Assembly: GCA_965153355.1 (NCBI GenBank) | Contig: OZ231126.1 | Span: forward strand, 31,620,001 to 31,684,000 | Source: Flaccisagitta enflata | Taxonomy: Eukaryota; Chaetognatha; Sagittoidea; Aphragmophora | Direction: 5' to 3' | DNA: 64,000 bases | Shown: one piece after another, positions 1 through 11,617 of the stretch | How the letters are laid out: each line of letters starts with the position of its first letter | How positions within the stretch are numbered: position 1 is the first letter of the stretch | The notes under the pieces: generated by a model | What the model was told of the DNA's origin: nothing | Database searches by the model: none | Seen by the model: the letters and a program-made list of their open reading frames with translations, nothing else | Translations under genes and position numbers: made by a program

Positions 1-360
1 TACCCATGGGTGTTGGTTGCTATGGAAACACATTTTCACGTATTTACGCTAAAGTATCAATATTTTGAGAAATTTTATGAGGGAACATTGTTTAAAATAA
101 AATTTGCTACAACTTTCTCACAATATCTTCTGTAAGAATATTGCTAGTTTCGCTGTTGCTAAGGAGCGTAACTATGTGTGACAGCCCTGTGATGCTCCCT
201 AGCAACCGCCAAACGAGCGATATTCTTACAGAACATACTGTGGGAAAGTTGTAGCAAATTTTATTTAAAATAATGTTCCCTCATAAAATTTCTCAAAATA
301 TTGATACTTTAGCGTTGATACATGGAAATGTGTTTCCATGGCAACCAACACCCATGGGCA
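1..360. repeat. foldback element, arms ~170 bp
   Basis: The sequence from 1 (CCCATGGGTGTTGGTTGC at 3-20) is mirrored at 341-358, and similarity continues inward to about 172 and 190. The centre is near 183. It may begin before the window. No coding content. Confidence 0.85.
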
Positions 361-580
361 ATAAAACATTCTTTTATATGTTTATATTCAAAATATCACT
401 GTCTTAAGTTTATTTGTCTTCCTGTTATGAATTCCCCCGTATTTCCAAGTCTAGACGACATCTACTGTATCTTAAACGGTTTAGAAATTACAAGCGAAAA
501 TGTAAAAAACATTTATTTTCAAAATTAAGAAAAAATAAAAGACAGAAGATGCAAAAATTATAAACAGCTTTAAATCAACA

Positions 581-1371
581 TACAGTGGGAACCCGATTTA
601 ACGACCTTGAAGGGACTGGGGAATTTTGGTCGCTAAATCCGAGTGTTGTTAAATCGAATTTATAATTTTAGATGCATGTAGTTAGTTTTGAAATATGTTT
701 TCATATGTTTGTATATGTATTCACTATAGTTTTTGTGCAACTGGCCTACGAACCATCACATAAGCTTTAGTATTACTATAGAATATTTGTATATAAAAGA
801 ATATCACATGTAATGAATCTTATATCAAATTGATTACAAACCTCTGTCCATGGCATCATTTTTGAAAATGTCTTTGCTTGACCCTGAGTTTATTTTCATG
901 GGCCGTCACTGTGCAAGCTTGCAAAAAACAACAAATTTGCCAAGATTCTTTACTTTCACTTTGCAAATTATCATCAGAGACAGAGAAAAACTAAAAAAAA
1001 AAATAGAGAATAGAGATGAGGTCATTATGTATAGTTTTTCAGTTCTTTTTTAAAATATTTGTATATCTATTTTTTTCTTATTTTTTGTATTTTTTCTGTA
1101 AATGTATTCAAGTATATTAAGTCCTATAAATATCAAAATCAAAATTTTAGTTCTTATTAATTAAGTGGTTGATGTTACTAAATCAGGTTAAGGTCATCCA
1201 TGGGACTCAAAAATAGCGACTTTAAATCAGGTTTGGATGTTAAATCAGGTGTTGTTAAAGCGAGTAAAATTAACATTACAAAAGCCTGTAAAAATTTGGG
1301 ACTAGAGAAGCTTGGATGTTAAATCCGAAATGTCGTTAAATCAGGTGACGAAAATGCGGTAGTCCACTGTA
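581..1371. mobile_element. pogo/Tigger-like MITE with TA termini
   Basis: It begins TACAGTGGGAACCCGATTTA and ends AGTCCACTGTA. The termini share GATTTAACGAC and TA-CAGTGG in inverted orientation, as in pogo/Tigger-type Tc1/mariner elements. The interior repeats gttaaatcaggt-like pieces and has no transposase ORF. Confidence 0.7.
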
Positions 1372-2450
1372 TCTCCACTTCTAGAGCAGCTAGTACAATT
1401 TTTAAAAAAACAAAATCATGTACATCAAAAAATCTAGAAGATGAACTCATCCTGGTTTCTTTGGTTTTGTACGTTTGGAAATGGCAGATATAAATATAAA
1501 CTTCTTCCCAAATTGTTAATTTGCCTATGAGTGATAACACTATATCCTTTGTAATAAGTTAGAATTGCTTTAGATATTGCATACAAAAACTTTCATGAGA
1601 ATTTTTAGTTTAAAAAAAGTTATTTTATACATTAACACTTTTTGTATAATAATTAGATAAATATTAGGTCACTAAATCATATTGTATCCCAGGTGTAGAT
1701 ATACTTTTTTCCTAGGTAGTACCGTCTGTATCTCAAATGCTAATTATCAACAGAACTCATTTATAACGGAAATAGCCGATAAGCAAAAGAGAGGTCTCCT
1801 GAAACTAAACCCTCGAAGTTTTGAAGTATAACATTGTGCCATGCCATCTGGAGGGCGGATTAAGAATCGCGTCGGGCGATCGCAGGAACAAATGTTAACG
1901 TGTAAACAGAAAATGAGCCTCAAAGAACAGGAAAAGAAAATGAGAACTGTCGTGTTTTAAGTCATGGCCATTGGAACTTGGTCATCAATTTAGAGTCACG
2001 TGCTTTCGGCGTAAAGATGACAGATAGACAGTCAGTGTTTAGGTCAACTATTTAATGATGTAACACTGCCAAAAGCCGCTTTGGTTGTTACCTAAATTCT
2101 TTCTTGTGCATTGTACAATAAGCCAAAAGCTACAGTACGATTTGAGCAAAGACGACCTAGACTGGCGGATATATTTCAGGTATTTTAATTTCATTTGATT
2201 TATAGAAATATTTGAGATCTACTATCTTTGAAATAAAAAGGTTTCCACACATTTGCATGTATATCTCAGACCAGACCTCTTGATTATGATTTTCTCCCGG
2301 GCAGCAGGATTTGTACACTAAGATCTTCCGACAGACCATCTTGACTAACACCAAATAGAAGGTTACCATATAATGGGGTTTCAGCTATCAAAAACACATT
2401 CAAATTCATCCTTGAGTCTCTGTACATTGATCGTTGATAAATTTCTAGTT
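1372..2450. other. AT-rich sequence, nothing assigned
   Basis: No credible ORF, and no repeat beyond a short match near 1710 (cctaggtagta) shared with 5760. Confidence 0.5.
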
Positions 2451-2552
2451 GCGTGCACGCAGCTACATATTCCTCTGTCAGTCTGTCCATCTGTCCATCC
2501 ATCCGTCAGTCTATCTATCCATCACATTACATTTTGACTTTAAAGAAATGCC

Positions 2553-2835
2553 CTCTTTTTTTCTTTTCTTTTTTGTAATCTTTTTCTTACTCTTCTTTTT
2601 CTCTCAATTTGATTTTTTTCCTTTTTCCTTTTTTTTTTCCTCTTTTTTCTTTTTCTTTTTCTTTTTCCTTTTCCTTTTCCTTTTCCTTTCTCTTCTTTTT
2701 TTTTCTTCTTTTTTCTTTTCCTTTTCCTTTTCCTTTTCCTTTTCCTTTTCCTTTTCCTTTCTCTTCTTTTTTTTTCTTCCTTCTTTTCCTTTTCTCCTTT
2801 TCCTTCTTCCTTTTTTTCCTTTTCTCCTTTTCCTT
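2553..2835. repeat. polypyrimidine tract with TTTTCC units
   Basis: Nearly pure C/T on the plus strand, with TTTTCC hexamers at 2660-2690 and 2715-2760. Overlapping ORFs on both strands are artefacts of this tract. Confidence 0.95.
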
Positions 2836-2934
2836 CCCAAACCTTCCGACATGCCCCCTTCCCTTCCGAGCAGCGGCGCTGCACGCTGCAACATAATCAA
2901 GAGGTCTGTCTCAGACAAGAATCAATGAATCATC

Positions 2935-3195
2935 AAAAAATTGGTGAGATTATCAAAACCCTTCAAATTTGCAAGCAATCTACACAAACCGCATCTCTTT
3001 ATCTCAATGCCCTCTAAAGTTATTTAACTTTGAATGATATTTTTCAATGTTGCTTTTGCCATTTCTACACAGTTTTCAAATGACATCACTTCACTTTTTT
3101 TGAAATAACTTCTATACACATTGAGCGGGACAGATGCGGTTTGTGTAGACTGCTTGCAATTTGAAAGGCTACATTTATGTCACCAATTTTTCTAT
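2935..3195. repeat. inverted repeat attached to Tc1 transposase remnant
   Basis: aaaattggtga...tctacacaaaccgcatct (2935-2995) is mirrored by agatgcggtttgtgtagact...tcaccaattttt (3130-3195). The same palindrome lies beside the other remnant at 48010-48270. Confidence 0.75.
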
Positions 3196-3216
3196 GATTT
3201 TTTAAATCTCTTTAGT

Positions 3217-3407
3217 GCTATAAGTGTAAACGTAGCAAAAGCAGGGATCAAGAAAATCACTAGAGAGGTCTGGGACGCCACCAGTACTAAGAGTACTAAG
3301 AGTACTAAGAGTACTAAGAGATGCTCTCCAAACTGCTTCCCTGATGAATGACGGCCATGATTCAGTCAAAGGGGGCTAAAACTAAATATTCATGGATTCA
3401 CAATTGA
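3217..3407 (+). pseudogene. Tc1/mariner-type transposase, C-terminal remnant
   Basis: The frame reads AISVNVAKAGIKKITREVWD, then the 9-bp unit agtactaag four times (3283-3318). After a one-base frame change comes MTAMIQSKGAKTKYSWIHN-stop (about 3351-3407), preceded by two in-frame stops. A C-terminus of the LPRRM.AVI..KG..TKY type is characteristic of Tc1-like transposases. The DDE core is absent, so it is non-functional. The related copy at 47826-48000 supports the reading. Confidence 0.75.
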
Positions 3408-3411
3408 TCTG

Positions 3412-4089
3412 TGTTCATTTTTATATAGATAAATGAACTAATATCATAGGTGGAAACCTTTTTATTTCTAAGATAGTATGCTTGATTATGTTAGTTTTTC
3501 TCATTTTTCAACTAAACTAACTAAAGGCTTTCGTCACAATCTCTTTTCGACGCGAGAACCCAACTTATCACCACGTGAACAGCGTTACCGCAATGTCTAT
3601 TGCACTGTGATAAGTTTTTATAGTTGGATGACCTTCCTAACTACCTGGATTACCTTGCCAACCCATTTTATGTGACTACACTTCCCCTAGGGGGCCTGAA
3701 AATTAGGTCAAAATGGCCACATTGGCATGTTCGGATTCTGACCGGACAAGCAAATAACAAGCAAAACCTATCAAAAAATAGATTATCTGATCATTTCTCA
3801 GCTTTTAATCAGTTATCATCAATCCGATGTGATGTACAAAAAATTTCATCCTACTGCGCAAATGCTAAGTTGTTCAAATATTGTATTATCATCAAATTTT
3901 GATCCTTCTTACTCTTTTGCCATTTCATGGCAAAATCAGAGTAGGCCAATTTCCATTTTTAAAACACTATAAATTCTCAAAATTAATCACTTTTCAGGTT
4001 TCTATCTAATAGAGGACTACTTGAATGACATATGCTCCAAATTTCACGCCACTCTGACACCCCAATCCCTCGTGATGACACTTTTCTTC
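3412..4089. other. no feature seen
   Basis: Mixed AT-rich sequence with short ORFs that carry no recognisable motif. Confidence 0.45.
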
Positions 4090-4325
4090 AAGCGTGATTA
4101 TTCCGCACACACCCCCAGCTTTTCTGTCACGCTCATGTCACGCTTTTAAGTCTGTCACTTTCACGCCATTGTGAAACTGTTGATGGACATTTGGATAACA
4201 CGATGAGAAAGAGCATGAAATTTTGCATCTACACTAAAAATTTCAGGTCCTAAATCCCGGGCATTCAGCCGGAATGAAATTTTCGATGTGATTTGTCAGT
4301 AAATTATTGCAGAATAATCACGCTT
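4090..4325. repeat. small TIR element (236 bp)
   Basis: AAGCGTGATTATTC at 4090-4103 and its exact complement at 4312-4325. The interior has tgtcacgct repeats. Possibly a MITE; no clear target duplication. Confidence 0.55.
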
Positions 4326-5156
4326 CCCATCTGCTTGTCGGTCCGTCTATCTGTCTGTAGAGTTTTACACTTTCGGTGTTTACAGGCGCAGAGGTGCTGA
4401 TTCAGCTAAGCTGCCGCGTAGCATGAAAAATTCAGCATAATAAGCCACATCTTTGATCAGCGGCGTAGGAGAAGGGACTTCTGGGACTTCTAACTAACGC
4501 CTCTCACAAAATTAGACGAACTGGGATCAGAACTTGTCTATAATTGTGTTTTTAAAGTCCAAAACAGGATTTTAGGTTAAGGAAAATATTAAAACATGTT
4601 ATTTCCATGAGGGTTCTACAATAAAAGTCCAAATTACGTCAACCAAGAGCTGCAAATAGCATCTTCAAATGATATCATGCAAATTTTAGGTTTTCTTCAG
4701 CTCCAAATTTCTTGCTAAAACCATTCTATTTGACAAGGGGTTTTGTGACTTTTCACAGCTGTCACTGACTGTATCTTGGTACTGTTGACTCATTTTTATA
4801 TGTCAGTGATATAAGAACCCGAGATTTGATGTTTTCTTGCATTTGTAACAGGAAAATTTAAGGAGGTTTATGTTCTCTCATCATCAAAAATTTCCATGTC
4901 AAAATCAGTCAAAATCTTTAACTGCATTTTTGCCATATCACTTCCCGAGAGCCACGCATTTCCCCAGGTTCAAAACTTTGCCCTGGTTTGTGAAAGTACT
5001 ATATTTTAGCTTTCTTTATGACAAATTTCAGGCCACTGAATGCCATATTTCTATCAATTTTGATCATTCTTCCAGTTCGCCTAATTATGTGAGAGGTGTT
5101 ATGACAAAAATAAAAACCGAACAACATGTTTGTCAATGTTTTTTACCCAAGCAATA
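4326..5156. other. no feature seen
   Basis: AT-rich, with a short GTCC-type tract at 4340-4360 reminiscent of family A cores but without a hairpin. Confidence 0.4.
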
Positions 5157-5768
5157 CTACCTAGGAAAAAAGTCTACGTTCACCTATAAGTAGTTATTAC
5201 TATACTTCTAGTCAAGATAAATAAGAAAAATTGGTGAGATTCAGAAACTACTTCAAAAGATCTATCATTTGGGACCAATCCTATTCTTGTGGCTTTAACC
5301 GTTTAGAAATGAGAATGATTTTAAGATGACATGTCTTTTTGAAAAATGAAGAGAAAAGAGAATCAATTCAGTTTTGGTGAGCACTGTTGTCAACACAGAA
5401 TTAAGTTATTGTCTTGGTATATTTTCTTTGTTATAACGGATGTTTTTCATGCACTGGCATAAGATTATCCCACTAAGTCCCAATGTCACTATAGTTGAAA
5501 ACCTTTGTCAAGATTAAGCATCTGGAATAAGAGGAATGAGTGATATCAACTGAGTGGGTGATAAAAAGCTACGGGAAAGTTCTCATGACACATCTTGTTA
5601 GAATTCATATTGAGGCTCAGCAAATTGTTACAATGCCTAACGGAAGTAGCCATAACCTAGGCAGGACACCAAATAATATTGCCAAGAAAAAAAGCACTTT
5701 GTTTTGTTGATATTTTTGGCATAAATGCACTGTTCCCTCAAGTGAACGTAGACTTTTTTCCTAGGTAG
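5157..5768. repeat. inverted repeat, 27-bp perfect arms
   Basis: ctacctaggaaaaaagtcta + cgttcac (5157-5183) is exactly mirrored at 5742-5768. Just outside the right arm, agctctgcgaaagatctctc (5809-5830) resembles the interior of the element at 28990-30984. Confidence 0.65.
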
Positions 5769-6443
5769 TAGGAAAAACATAGCAAAATCTGTAACCATTT
5801 TGAAGCTCTGCGAAAGATCTCTCAAATGGGACCTTGCTGAATGTCCTAGTTTTATCCGTTTGGAAATGGCATAAGAATGAAGACAGGTTGTCAGGAATTT
5901 AAAAATTCGCTACAGGACAGACCTGAACATTCTGCTTCCCTTCCGAGTAGCAGGATTTGCCCACTCAAACCTTCCGACATTTCTATATCCATAACTTTTC
6001 TATGACCACTACTGTTTCTAGTTTCCAGAATTGAAAAACTTAAGCCATTCCTTTTTATCATATCAGTAAAGCGTACACCTGTAAGTGTAATAGCAATATA
6101 CCTGTAAATGTAATAGCAATAAACAATATCATCACTATTTTCTTCATCTAATCTGTCAATCTTTTTATCTGTCTGTTAACCCAACTATATCAGTTTATCT
6201 CCCTGTCCTCCTACTTTTTCCTCTTCTTATTTTTTTTTCATTTATTTTTTTCTTCTTTTGCTTTTTCTTTCCTTCTCTTCCTGTTTTTTCTTTTTTGCTT
6301 ATTTTTTTTCCTTCTCTTTTTTTTTTTCTGTCATTTTTTTTTCTTCTGTCAAAAATTTCCGAGATACCTCCTGATCTTCCGAGTAGCGGCGCTACTCGCT
6401 ACTACAGAATATACAGGTCTGAGTACAGGATTTTCATGTTTTT

Positions 6444-6604
6444 AGTTGCGGACACGCAACTCTATAAGAGGCTTTGTCCGTCCATCGGTTGGTCGGTCCG
6501 TCGGTCGGTCCGTCATGGTGATCGAGTTAGAAAGTGTGAAAACGCGCATTTCCGCCCCTGCCCACCCGTCCGCAACTGGTATTGGCTGTGTATCCGGCCT
6601 TGTT
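6444..6604 (-). mobile_element. family A (HINE-like) copy A1
   Basis: The strand is set by the hairpin end. On the minus strand it finishes GTTGCGTGTCCGCAAC-TAAAAA. Its other end carries GTTGCGGACGGGTGGGCAGG and the GGCC-rich tip ccggatacac. The core is a GACC/GGAC repeat. SubTIRs GTTGCGGAC and GTCCGCAAC are perfectly complementary. Confidence 0.75.
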
Positions 6605-6611
6605 ACTTTAT

Positions 6612-6903
6612 ATGTCCTCTCATGCCTCAAATTAGGCCTCAAATTAGTCCTCTCAAGCTTCCAATTGGCATTCTCAGGCCTTACATCAGCCTTCTTAGAC
6701 CTCAATTTAAGCTCTTGAAGGTCTTCAGTCAACCCTCTATGTAGCATCTCATCCAGGTAAGGCAGGACGAACAAAAGTCCCCCTGTGTTCTACAGGACTT
6801 CGTCCCCTTCAGGGCCGCTGCCCTGCTTCCCCTCACTCCAACTCACAATCACTCAAAGCAGGGCTAAGGGTATCGCTGACCACATATTGCCCTTGGGCGA
6901 CCT
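6612..6903 (+). mobile_element. family B foldback copy, left end truncated
   Basis: Decayed AGGCCTCAAAT units, then gtgttctacaggacttcgtc, CCCCTTCAGGGCCGCTGCCC and the family tail with gggctaagggtatcgctgac and ttgcccttgggcgacctg. Confidence 0.7.
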
Positions 6904-6971
6904 GTTTATTTTGCCATAGTGATGTAAGTCACTGTTGTTGGGACACCAAAGTTGTCGGGACACCAATTTTT

Positions 6972-7175
6972 AGTCGCGTGCTCGCGACTCTGCAACCCGC
7001 TTTGTCCGTCGGTCGGTCGGTTGGTTGGTCGGTTGGTTGGTCGGTTGGTCGGTCGGTCACACTTTACTTTTTTTAATGATTTTATTACTTTGACCTCCCT
7101 GCTCCTGCCCAAATGGTCTGGTGACCTCAAATATGGCCCCCGCCCACCCGCACGCGACTTTGGTAGCCTTGTTTC
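6972..7175 (-). mobile_element. family A copy A2
   Basis: The hairpin end is GTCGCGAGCACGCGAC-TAAAAA on the minus strand; the 5' subTIR is GTCGCGTGCGGGTGGGCGG. The stem differs from A1 (GTCGCGTGC/GCACGCGAC) but pairs within the copy. It has a long GGTT/GGTC core. Confidence 0.72.
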
Positions 7176-7206
7176 AAGAAAAGTGAAAAGGAAGAAAAAT
7201 TAGTAA

Positions 7207-7368
7207 AACAAAGCCGGATACACGGCCACCAGTTGCGGACAGGTGGGCAGGGGCGGAAATGCGCGTTTTCCCACTTTTCGACTCGATCATCACGGACCGA
7301 CGGACAGAGGGACCGACGGACGGACGGACCGACGAACAAAGCTTCTTATAGAGTTGCGTGTCCGCAAC

Positions 7369-7369
<1 letters not shown>
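7207..7369 (+). mobile_element. family A copy A3
   Basis: Almost an inverted copy of A1, facing A2. It starts with the tip AAGCCGGATACACGGCC, then GTTGCGGACAGGTGGGCAGG, and ends GTTGCGTGTCCGCAAC-TAG against a GA microsatellite. Confidence 0.75.

Positions 7370-7438
<69 letters not shown>
7370..7438. repeat. (GA)n microsatellite
   Basis: About 34 GA units directly after family A copy A3. Confidence 0.97.
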
Positions 7439-7440
<2 letters not shown>

Positions 7441-7573
7441 TTAAAGCCAAACCCAGGCGGCTGGCTGGCCCGGCTTAACGGCTAGCCGCTAAGCCGGAGC
7501 GGGCCGTTTTGGTGATTTTCAAATATCAAATCATTGATTTATGCTTTTAAAGCTAACAAGGACAACCCTTTAC

Positions 7574-7776
7574 AGTCGCGTGCGGTTGTTAAGACCATGA
7601 GACCAAAAGATTAAAAGACCAAAAGACTAACAGACTAAATGTAAATTGACTTAAATTTACCTTAAACATCTTAGAATGACTTAAAATGGCGTAAAACGTC
7701 GAAAAAAAGCTAAGTGCTTCCGACCGACAGACGGACAGACGGACAGAGTGGGTTGTAGAGTCGCGTGCACGCGACT
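7574..7776 (+). mobile_element. family A copy A4 (variant interior)
   Basis: It begins AGTCGCGTGCGG and ends GAGTCGCGTGCACGCGACTAAA, a perfect 18-bp palindrome plus CTAA. The interior has GACC units and tcttagaatgacttaaaatg, which recurs in copy A19. Confidence 0.7.
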
Positions 7777-8049
7777 AAAAAAGAACATCAAAATCGCGGC
7801 GGTGATTTCATATTTTGGTTTATTTTTTCTCTTTCTTTCTTTCTATCTTTCTTTCTTTCTTTTCTTCTTTCTGTCTTTTTTTTTCTTTCCCCTTGTTTTT
7901 TCCTTTTTTTTCACTTTGTTTTCTTATTCCGTCATTTTTTTTTCTGTCTTTTTTTTAATTAAATCTTTCAGCCTTTCAGTCTCTCTTTTTTTTCAGTCTT
8001 ACTGTCTTTCAGTCATTCCTTTTTTTTAGTATTCCAGTCTTGCATTTTT

Positions 8050-8112
8050 AGTTGTGTGCACGCAACTCTACACTTTGCCGTGTTGGTTGGTCGGTCCGTT
8101 GGTCCGTTAGGT
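8050..8112 (-). mobile_element. family A copy A5, truncated
   Basis: Hairpin end GTTGCGTGCACACAAC-TAAAAA on the minus strand with adjacent GGACCGACC repeat. The other end is not found before the GTT microsatellite. Confidence 0.55.
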
Positions 8113-8165
8113 AATTTAAGCTAATTTGAAGTAATCAAAGGTACTTTAGGGTACTTCAGGGTACT

Positions 8166-8241
<76 letters not shown>

Positions 8242-8293
8242 GGTTGTTGTTGTGGTTGTTGTTGTTACTGTTTTTTTTGTTGTTGTTGTTTTT

Positions 8294-8371
<78 letters not shown>

Positions 8372-8403
8372 GGTGTTGTTGTTATTGATGTTGTTGTTGT
8401 AGT
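8166..8403. repeat. (GTT)n microsatellite
   Basis: Two GTT arrays separated by an interrupted stretch near 8262-8300. The long poly-Asn, Leu and Val ORFs here are artefacts. Confidence 0.97.
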
Positions 8404-8752
8404 TTTTGAAGTTGTTGATGCTCTGGTTGTTGTGGTTGTTGACAGACCTATCCCCTGTCCCCCGGGTAAACACTTCTAATGGTACCCTGCCCATGTTACT
8501 TGGGGCAACAAATTAACTGGACAAAATATTCGTATAATGTTTCTGCTTATATCTCTCAACCCGTAGTGTTTAGCCAAATTCCAGTTTCAGATATGGACTC
8601 AGCGTGTTCTTTCGCATCTTTTTACCTTTTCAAAAGCGATTTTTTTCAACAAAAATAGTTATCATTTTTGTTTTCTTTCTGTAAAATGTCATGATAGCGA
8701 TCCCTTAAAAGTAAACGCTGACACCTGTACTGCCACTAAAGACAGAGTAGTA

Positions 8753-8790
8753 TCATCATCATCATTATCATCATCATCATCAACATCATT

Positions 8791-8852
<62 letters not shown>

Positions 8853-8874
8853 CATCATCATTATCATCATCATC
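8753..8874. repeat. (ATC)n microsatellite
   Basis: About 38 ATC units with a few ATT and AAC interruptions. Confidence 0.96.
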
Positions 8875-9065
8875 CAAACTCAACCAGAGACTTAGTTTTA
8901 AAAATTGCAAGATTATATTAGGAGGGCCCTATCCAAACCGCTCCAAACTACTCCTGCTCCAACTGGCTTAAGTGATTTTGAATATGAATGAGCGATGTGA
9001 CATCACAGCAGTAATATCATGGTAATTTTTCATGAGCCGATTCACAGCCGGACCGGCCAGCCGCC

Positions 9066-9067
<2 letters not shown>

Positions 9068-9119
<52 letters not shown>

Positions 9120-9235
9120 CAGAGAGAGAGAGAGACAGAGAGAGACACACAGAAAGAGAGAGACAGAGACAGACAGACAGAGAAAAAGATAGACAGACTG
9201 ACTGACAGAGAGACAGAGAGACAGAAACATGAAAA
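9068..9235. repeat. (GA)n / (GACA)n microsatellite
   Basis: GA repeats grading into GACA units. It adjoins gccgga ccggccagccgcctgg, which also flanks the GA array at 7438 in inverse order. Confidence 0.93.
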
Positions 9236-9332
9236 AAGTTGAAAAGTAGACAGCAAAAAGAAAAAAAGATTAAAGAAAAGAGGAAAAAGAAAAAAGGAAG
9301 AAACGGCCAGAAGTCTCACTTGCAAAATTCTT

Positions 9333-10339
9333 AAAAAAAAAAAAAAAAATGGACCCATCCCAGATTTTTGCGCAGGGGACCTAAAAAGGCTGTAGAACAA
9401 GATTCTGATGTTCATTTTGACCTGACTTGAGCCAAAAAAAAAAGAAACGGTTTTTATTGCAAAAAACGGTTATTTTTCCTAAAGAAATAGTATTAAATAA
9501 AATATTTTTGACTTTTTTTTTACAGAAACATAAAGTCCCAATAGTAATTGATATTTGAGTGACTCTAGAACAATTTTGAATCGGTCTATGAGGTTCAAAA
9601 ATAGCATTAAAATGCTCAAAAATGAAGAAATAACCTAAAAATTAAAAAATTGTAAAAACTGATGTTTTGGAACAGTTTCTTAGGGTAAAATATGCTGTCA
9701 GTATGAATTTCATCGATTTACTTAAAAAAACATAGCCGTGATAAGCGAAAAACGCAAAACCGCAATATGCAAATGAGGTTAAAGTGCGGTTTTTGCAAAA
9801 AATGGCTTTGGAAAGATAAGTACTCAATATTTCATTGTGTTTAGCTTCTATAGAAAGAAAAAACATGTTGTGCCATTTTTTGCAAAAATCGCACTTTGAT
9901 CTCATTTGCATATTGCGGTTTTGCGTTTTTCGCTTATCACGGCCATGTTTTTTTAAGTAAATCGATGAAATTCATACTGACAGCATATTTTTCCCTAAGA
10001 AACTGTTCCAAATCATCAGTTTTGACGATTTTTTAATTCTTAGGTCATTTCTTCATTTTTGAGCATTTTAATGCTATTTTTGAACCTCATAGACCTATTA
10101 AAAATTGTTCTACATTCACTCAAATATCAATTACTATTGGTACTTTATGTTTCTGCAAAAAAAAGGGCTAAAATATTTCATTTAATGCAATTTTTTTAGG
10201 AAAAATAGCTGTTTTTTGCACTAAAACCCGTTTCTTTTTTTTTTGGCTCAAGTTAGGTCAAAATGAACATCAGAATCTTGTTCTACAGCCTTTTTAGGTC
10301 CCCTATGCAAAAATCTGGGATGGGTCCATTTTTTTTTTT
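9333..10339. repeat. 1-kb foldback element, arms ~470 bp
   Basis: The A-run plus tggacccatcccagattttt (9333-9369) is mirrored by aaaaatctgggatgggtcca plus a T-run (10309-10339). Similarity is nearly continuous inward to about 9806 and 9872, leaving a 65-bp spacer. No ORF with protein-like content. Confidence 0.9.
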
Positions 10340-10736
10340 CATAACCATTAAAATTGAGATTTTCGCCATCGAGATTCCTGGCCGGAAAGTAAGACAGATA
10401 GAAAAACAGACCAACACAGATAAACTGATAGAGAGACAGAAAACTAAATGTACTTTCATGGTTGCAAATTAACTTACAAGCCTAAGTGAGCTTAGATAGG
10501 GGAAGAGCTACAACTTAAAATTTCTAAGGCTGAGAGCGCATCTTGTTTTTAATAAAAACTCGCCCCTTGAAGTATTGAGAGTCATTGAAGGCGCAAATCA
10601 TCACTGATCTAGGCGTTCTTGGTTTTGTTCCACGGAGATTCAATTTCTCTCGCCGTCGGCTTGAACTAAACATCATTATTTTCTTCTTAGGGGCCCCTAA
10701 GGGCCCCCAAAAAAGCCCTTTTTGAGATTTTTTTCT

Positions 10737-11095
10737 AAAGTGGGGTGCAATCAATAGGAAATTGTTTGATTTGCCTAGATCCAAAATCTTGTATTCTCAT
10801 TTTTTTTTCAAAAAACTTAGAAAATTTTTGTGTCGCGCGTCAGGGACTTAGATAAAGAAAATTACAAATATTTTTTTTTAAAATGGTTTTTAAAAGTGGG
10901 GTGCAGTCAAAAGGAAATTGTTTGATTTGCCTAGATCCAAAATCTTGTATTTTTGATTTTTTTTTCAAAAAAAACTTTGAAAATTTTTGTGTCGCGTGTC
11001 AGGGATTTAAAAAAAAAATCACAAAATGTTTTTTTGAAAAATGGTTTTCAAAAGTGGGGTGCAATCAATAAGAAATTGTTTAATTCGCCTAGTTT
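10737..11095 (+). repeat. tandem repeat, 156-158 bp period, 2.3 copies
   Basis: aaagtggggtgca starts at 10737, 10893 and 11051, each followed by ggaaattgtttgatttgcct-like sequence and tttttgtgtcgcg(c/t)gtcagg. Confidence 0.85.
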
Positions 11096-11369
11096 TTTTT
11101 CTTTTTTCAAAAGATTTTAAAAATTTATTAGGGGGGAGTTCAAAGAAAGAACGGAAAAAAAGAATGTCGGTTTTCTCTTTTACTTTTTAAGTATGAAAAA
11201 GGCCGTAACTTCTAAATTGATGCGATTGTCCTGAAATTTGAAATACTAGCTGACGTCATGCTTCTCGACGTACAAGCCAAAAATCTCGATTGTGAACCGT
11301 AGTAAAGTTGAACACACTTATTTGCCTAGCTTAGAGATTGAAATTGACAAATTGATCCAATTTAGGTGT

Positions 11370-11589
11370 TTTTTACAAAAGTATGTATGACAAAAATCAC
11401 TATTTTTATACAGTTTATAAGTAAAAACTACAAATTAGTTTCTATTGGGACACCAAATCTATCGGACACTAGTTAAGAGGTGATAGTCCTACAAAATCTA
11501 GCTCCCCTATGACGCTGCTTTTGAAACGTACATAGGCTATGGACCCCCCCAAGACTTTCTCCCTATCCATCTATAACTAGGCCCCTGAC
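11370..11589 (+). repeat. 220-bp direct repeat, left copy
   Basis: Nearly identical to 15749-15967, from tttacaaaagtatgtatgac to taactaggcccctgac. Confidence 0.9.
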
Positions 11590-11617
11590 AATGAAGGTTT
11601 TTTTTTACAGTTGGCAC

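Noticed and set aside
2449-2928. Long ORFs rich in Phe, Leu, Lys or Arg over C/T or A/G tracts (also 32109-32648, 54859-55786, 63153-63687)
   Set aside because: Open only because simple repeats lack stop codons; overlapping frames on both strands are equally open.
10524-10784. 86-codon ORF on the minus strand
   Set aside because: No recognisable motif, and it overlaps the start of the tandem repeat; not supportable as a gene.
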